From a virus, in the IMG/VR virus record IMGVR_UViG_3300021959_000331, positions 1 through 26,037 of that record: DNA of 26,037 nucleotides; one strand, 5' to 3'. The translations under genes were made by a program, and so were the position numbers. Below the pieces are notes generated by a model. It was given only the letters and a program-made list of their open reading frames with translations. It was not told the origin of the DNA and made no database searches. Positions 23,989 through 26,037 of this stretch are shown here, in pieces (the stretch's first letter is position 1; every line of letters starts with the position of its first letter).

Positions 23989-24186
23989 TTACTGCATATT
24001 TTTACTAGACCAAAAAGAACCTACGTTTTCTAAAATTGCAAACGCAACATCTTCATTCTTTTCTTTGTAGACTAAGCAAACCGCATTAACTAAAACACGT
24101 ATATCTTTTAAGGTCATCTCATCAGGCAGTTCTTCAATTGCATTACAAAATGCCTCAGTGTAAAACACAGCCCTAGCGTCTGTCAT
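23989..24186 (-). CDS. Small acidic protein at the end of the leftward operon, function unknown
   Basis: 65 residues from ATG at 24186 with GAGGAG 7 bases ahead; an upstream ATG at 24222 lies in the preceding gene and lacks a ribosome site. Predicted mostly helical: MTDARAVFYTEAFCNAIEELPDEM, LKDIRVLVNAVCLVYKEKNEDVAFAILENVG. The acidic surface and lack of any motif do not allow a function. It overlaps the 3' end of the alpha-CTD-like gene by 14 bases, so the two are probably translated together; it could be a partner protein of that regulator. Confidence 0.7.
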   Translation of the reverse strand: MTDARAVFYTEAFCNAIEELPDEMTLKDIRVLVNAVCLVYKEKNEDVAFAILENVGSFWSSKNMQ

Positions 24187-24622
24187 TTTCTTGCTCCTCA
24201 AAATATGCACGACGATTTTCAATTAGAATTATTTGATGAGCCCTTTGCCGTGACATGTTATACATTAATGCAATATCTTTTATTTCCACACCTTCTTTAG
24301 ATAGCTCAAGCATTTTTTTATCTCTGTAGAAATTTTTTCTAACTGGACTTCTGCGTTCTATATATAATCTTTTATCTATTAAGTTTTCTTCAGGCCAATG
24401 ATCGTTAATGTAAGTGCAAACTTCATTAAAGGACTTAGGCCCAAAGTTTGGTATTGTTAAAAGGTAATTTCCACTAGCGCATAGATCAGCAAACCGCTTT
24501 CTGCACTCAGGTTTCTTTAGATCAAACCCTTTTTCAAATTCATATTTAAGGCAGTTTAATGCGCGAACAGATAAGGGTTGTTTTCCTATCTGCTTTACTT
24601 TTACGTTAGATACATTGCTCAT
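24173..24622 (-). CDS. RpoA C-terminal-domain-like / sigma-region-4-like fusion, putative transcription regulator
   Basis: 149 residues from ATG 24622 with AAAGGAG 7 bases ahead (a longer frame from 24712 has no ribosome site and overlaps the upstream gene). Residues 16-26, PLSVRALNCLK, and 54-68, LLTIPNFGPKSFNEV, are the two signature segments of the RNA polymerase alpha C-terminal domain. Residues matching E. coli Arg265, Asn268, Cys269, Lys271, Gly296, Lys298, Ser299 and Glu302 are all kept (Arg20, Asn23, Cys24, Lys26, Gly61, Lys63, Ser64, Glu67), with about ten extra residues between the segments. HWPEENLIDKR (75-85) recalls the NWPPEN tail of bacterial alpha. Residues about 100-140, with DIALMYNMSRQRAHQI, form a helix-turn-helix like sigma region 4.2. 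The fusion suggests binding of UP-element-like and -35-like DNA, or contact with host polymerase. This function is inferred. Confidence 0.82.
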   Translation of the reverse strand: MSNVSNVKVKQIGKQPLSVRALNCLKYEFEKGFDLKKPECRKRFADLCASGNYLLTIPNFGPKSFNEVCTYINDHWPEENLIDKRLYIERRSPVRKNFYRDKKMLELSKEGVEIKDIALMYNMSRQRAHQIILIENRRAYFEEQENDRR

Positions 24623-24623
24623 T

Positions 24624-24836
24624 TCAGTTCTCCTTTGATGGCCTTGCTTTTGGTTTGAGTGACCAGTCTGGTGCAAGCTTTCGTTCCTGTTCGTAGTTGG
24701 TGCGGTTGCCACTTGTATCTACGCCAACACACTGATCGTGGAATCCATGCAGATCGTGGAATCTTACAAAGTCTTGACAGTCTTGCCAGTCAGTAAACGG
24801 TAAGAAAGCAATGAAAGCAAAGCTAAGACTATTCAC
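24624..24836 (-). CDS. Small protein with internal repeats, function unknown
   Basis: 70 residues with a GTG start at 24836; AAAGGAG sits 7 bases ahead, which supports the start. Its start overlaps the stop of the upstream helix-turn-helix gene, and its stop lies one base before the next ATG, so it fits the operon. The N-terminus is hydrophobic (LSFAFIAFLPF). It is followed by a short repeat-derived stretch DWQDCQDFVRFHDLHGFHDQC. The basic C-terminus is ERKLAPDWSLKPKARPSKEN. No domain is recognised. The gene could be recent or fast-evolving given the tandem repeats, and I hold moderate confidence that it is expressed. Confidence 0.55.
   Translation of the reverse strand: MNSLSFAFIAFLPFTDWQDCQDFVRFHDLHGFHDQCVGVDTSGNRTNYEQERKLAPDWSLKPKARPSKEN
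24734..24791 (-). repeat. Short tandem repeats in small leftward gene
   Basis: GATCGTGGAATC appears at 24734-24745 and 24752-24763 (period 18). Next to it AGTCTTG appears at 24770-24776 and 24779-24785, with a partial copy at 24788 (period 9). Both periods are multiples of three, so the frame of the overlapping gene is kept; they encode RFHD/GFHD and DCQD/DWQD-like steps. Confidence 0.85.
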
Positions 24837-25116
24837 CTGCCAACTCCTTTAGATTATATCTGCTAATGATTTGGCTGACTGCTTGATGCGAGGTGCCGAC
24901 AACGTGCGCTATGGAGCGGACTTTCATATCGGACTTCATGCAGAGTAATATTTTTTCTGCCTTCTGGGAGAGCTTTTGGCTCTTGTTGGGCCTACCCCCT
25001 TTGTAACCTCCGTCCCTGCCCTTGTACCCTGCGACAGCGTTGCTACCGCCTATGCGAGAGAGCATCCTTGCGTTCTCCACCTTGGCATAGACCATCATCT
25101 TTTCTAGCTGTGTCAC
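24829..25116 (-). CDS. Helix-turn-helix protein, resolvase-HTH-like
   Basis: 95 residues with a GTG start at 25116 preceded by a near-perfect ribosome site AAAGGAGG 9 bases ahead; ATG codons at 7 and 8 are later alternatives. The N-terminus is helical (MTQLEKMMVYAKVENARML), then a Gly/Arg/Lys-rich linker (GYKGRDGGYKGGRPNKSQKLS). The C-terminal helix-turn-helix is VRSIAHVVGTSHQAVSQIISRYNL (about residues 66-89). GRP followed by KLS and this HTH recalls the C-terminal domain of serine recombinases, but no catalytic domain is present, so this is a DNA-binding protein and not a recombinase. It is likely a small transcription regulator of the early module; a palindrome lies upstream at 25190. Confidence 0.75.
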   Translation of the reverse strand: MTQLEKMMVYAKVENARMLSRIGGSNAVAGYKGRDGGYKGGRPNKSQKLSQKAEKILLCMKSDMKVRSIAHVVGTSHQAVSQIISRYNLKELAGE

Positions 25117-25189
25117 TTGACTTGTCCTCCTTTGTTTTGTTTACTGGATTTGTGAGGCGGCTCTCTCAGAAACCCAAACTTTTTGTATC

Positions 25190-25208
25190 GTTTACCTGCC
25201 TGTTAAAC
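25190..25208. promoter_or_regulatory. Operator-like imperfect palindrome
   Basis: GTTTACCTGCCTGTTAAAC has perfect 5-base arms (GTTTA/TAAAC) and 7 of 9 matching half-site positions. It lies in the 110-base gap upstream of the helix-turn-helix gene that starts at 25116. That is a usual place for a regulator binding site, but a single copy only is seen. Confidence 0.3.
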
Positions 25209-25226
25209 TTTATATCAACTGCCGCT

Positions 25227-25415
25227 TCACACCTTATCAGGCCACTTTGCCCTTAAAAATTTTATATCGTAGTGGTGCGCAAAGCGTCTAAGCACAGGCT
25301 CGTCACACCTTAGTATCTTAGCTGCATCTTTCATTGTGTAATTGGCAGCAAAGCTTTGAACGAGTTCAATCTTCTCGCGCTGATGCCTCGCTTTTATTTC
25401 TTGCCATGTTTCCAT
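25227..25415 (-). CDS. Small helix-turn-helix protein
   Basis: 62 residues from ATG 25415, with AAGGAG 6 bases ahead; an upstream frame extension to 25484 runs through the terminator hairpin and is rejected. The N-terminal helix is charged (METWQEIKARHQREKIELVQSFAAN). A compact helix-turn-helix follows (YTMKDAAKILRCDEPVLRRFAHHYDI, about residues 26-51) and the basic tail ends FLRAKWPDKV. Small regulators of this style occur in phage early regions. Its ribosome site begins within a few bases of the T-run of an intrinsic terminator, so its expression probably depends on read-through. Confidence 0.7.
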   Translation of the reverse strand: METWQEIKARHQREKIELVQSFAANYTMKDAAKILRCDEPVLRRFAHHYDIKFLRAKWPDKV

Positions 25416-25429
25416 GATGTCTCCTTGGG

Positions 25430-25456
25430 AAAAAAAGGACGCTCCGAAGAGCGCCC
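25430..25456 (-). terminator. Intrinsic terminator with UUCG loop
   Basis: On the minus strand GGGCGCTC-TTCG-GAGCGTCC forms an 8-bp stem with one G-U pair (25449-25456 with 25437-25444), followed directly by seven T (25436-25430). It sits 47 bases after the SSB-like gene stop and just ahead of the AAGGAG of the next gene. It likely ends or attenuates the leftward transcript. Confidence 0.85.
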
Positions 25457-25457
25457 A

Positions 25458-25484
25458 AGTCTGTGAGTATTGAGGCAGACTCAC
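25458..25484. other. Interleaved inverted repeats before the terminator
   Basis: AGTCTG (25458-25463) can pair with CAGACT (25476-25481), and GTGAG (25463-25467) with CTCAC (25480-25484). The order a-b-a'-b' permits two mutually exclusive hairpins or a pseudoknot. It directly precedes the terminator in the leftward transcript. The arms overlap by one or two bases, so not all pairs can form together. Confidence 0.35.
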
Positions 25485-25502
25485 TGGGTAGAATGATTTA
25501 TC

Positions 25503-25901
25503 CTAAAACGGAATGTCATCTTCTGGCAAGGCTTTTGATGGATCAGGAATCTTTCTGTCCTCAGTGCCGCCTTGCTTATCACTTACGTTGAAGGACATAT
25601 AAGGCTTGCCGTCTTTCATTCTGCGCCAACCTGCAATGCGCTTCTCAAGTGGAGATTCGACTACTTGTTTCATTGGCCCAGAGTAATCGGGCGCTGCTTC
25701 GTTGCCCTTCTTATCATTCTCAAATAGAACGCCGACTTTCTGAAAGACTTCAACAATCTTTCTGCCGTCTCGCGTCTCGTCTGAAACCAAGACAATCTTA
25801 TTGTCATTGCCGTCAACATTTACCTTGCCTTGCAGGATCATCTTCTGCGTGGGAAAGGGTGTGAAGGCTGCGCCTCGGTTTGTATCGTCATATTCTGCCA
25901 T
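25503..25901 (-). CDS. Single-stranded-DNA-binding-like protein with acidic DDIPF tail
   Basis: 132 residues from ATG 25901, TAGGAG 8 bases ahead. The C-terminus LPEDDIPF is the acidic tip by which bacterial SSB recruits partner proteins. The body is beta-rich: MILQGKVNVDGNDNKIVLVSDETRDGRKIVEVFQKVGVLF (about 21-60), NDKKGNEAAPDYSGPM, then RIAGWRRMKDGKPYMSFNVSDKQGG (88-112). The segment with KPYMSFNVSDKQ resembles phage proteins found next to replication genes. It does not match the canonical SSB N-terminus, so I call it SSB-like. It probably binds ssDNA in replication or recombination. It heads the visible leftward early genes. Confidence 0.68.
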   Translation of the reverse strand: MAEYDDTNRGAAFTPFPTQKMILQGKVNVDGNDNKIVLVSDETRDGRKIVEVFQKVGVLFENDKKGNEAAPDYSGPMKQVVESPLEKRIAGWRRMKDGKPYMSFNVSDKQGGTEDRKIPDPSKALPEDDIPF

Positions 25902-25927
25902 GCTTTTGGCTCCTAGTTAGTAGTTGT

Positions 25928-25964
25928 GGGGCGGCTCTTAGTGGAGAGTCTACCGCGCCGCCCC
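25928..25964 (-). other. Hairpin with 8-bp perfect stem upstream of SSB-like gene
   Basis: GGGGCGGC (25928-25935) and GCCGCCCC (25957-25964) are perfect inverted repeats around a 21-base loop. The stem lies in the intergenic stretch between the truncated leftward gene and the SSB-like gene. No T-run follows on the minus strand, so it is more likely an mRNA-processing or stability element than a terminator. Confidence 0.6.
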
Positions 25965-25972
25965 TTGTACGG

Positions 25973-26037
25973 TTAGTCCAGAGGCAGGAGAACGCCCCTC
26001 TCCACAAGATTACCACCCATTGTTGGATGAGCCGCCA
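25973..26037 (-). CDS. C-terminal end of a leftward gene, cut by the window edge
   Basis: Read leftward from 26035 the frame gives AAHPTMGGNLVERGVLLPLD and a TAA stop at 25975-25973. Another frame stops within nine codons; the third stays open through the hairpin into the SSB-like gene but has an unnatural composition. Twenty residues do not suffice to name the protein. It would be the gene upstream of the SSB-like gene in the same leftward unit. Confidence 0.45.
   Translation of the reverse strand, partial: AAHPTMGGNLVERGVLLPLD

Noticed and set aside
24829-25116. Serine recombinase call for the HTH protein
   Set aside because: Only the C-terminal DNA-binding pattern is present; there is no catalytic domain in its 95 residues.

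Overview
The window is about 26 kb of a tailed-phage genome with a T7-like podovirus virion. It reads like a marine phage of a Gram-negative host. The evidence is a contiguous head, connector and ejectosome series in T7 order (portal, scaffold, gp13-like, capsid, gp11-like, gp12-like, gp14-, gp15- and gp16-like), followed by fibre genes and a lysis cassette. Two weak hints favour an alphaproteobacterial host: a holin resembling the gene-transfer-agent 3TM holin family, and an RNA-polymerase-alpha-like protein whose wording (PNFG, WPEEN) looks closer to alphaproteobacterial than to enterobacterial RpoA. No integrase, phage RNA polymerase or DNA polymerase lies in the window, and both ends cut through genes.

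Layout. 1-6257, rightward: terminase large subunit (5' end missing), a small protein, portal, Bbp19-like protein, scaffold, gp13-like acyltransferase-fold protein, major capsid, gp11-like tail tubular protein. 6257-16129: gp12-like nozzle protein and three internal virion (ejectosome) proteins; the gp16-like protein lacks a visible transglycosylase and the gp15-like one is much enlarged. 16130-22098: distal tail module with a 961-residue fibre of three YadA-like beta-roll modules, several small appendage proteins, and a repeat protein carrying a cupredoxin-like insert. 22095-23980: lysis cassette (XhlA-like protein, membrane proteins, holin candidates, a previously unlisted 43-residue membrane ORF, M15-type endolysin). 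23989-26037, leftward and convergent: small genes for regulators, an SSB-like protein, and the 3' tail of another gene. No stretch over 300 bases is without a gene.

Translation is tightly coupled. Many junctions are TAATG or ATGA overlaps, and most of the leftward genes carry an AAAGGAG-like ribosome site. The 11-mer TTTGTGCRTTG occurs three times on the + strand, ahead of the head module, the capsid gene and the fibre module, and is a promoter candidate for late transcription.

The most striking item is the leftward gene at 24173-24622. It joins an RpoA C-terminal-domain-like helix-hairpin-helix, with all main UP-element-contacting residues kept, to a sigma-region-4-like helix-turn-helix. 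It may be a phage-made device for steering host RNA polymerase. Supporting regulatory signals include UUCG-capped hairpins, an attenuator-like terminator directly before a regulator's ribosome site, and a leftward terminator placed so that leftward read-through would be antisense to the endolysin gene. Functional statements rest on recognition of sequence patterns by eye; no database search was run.
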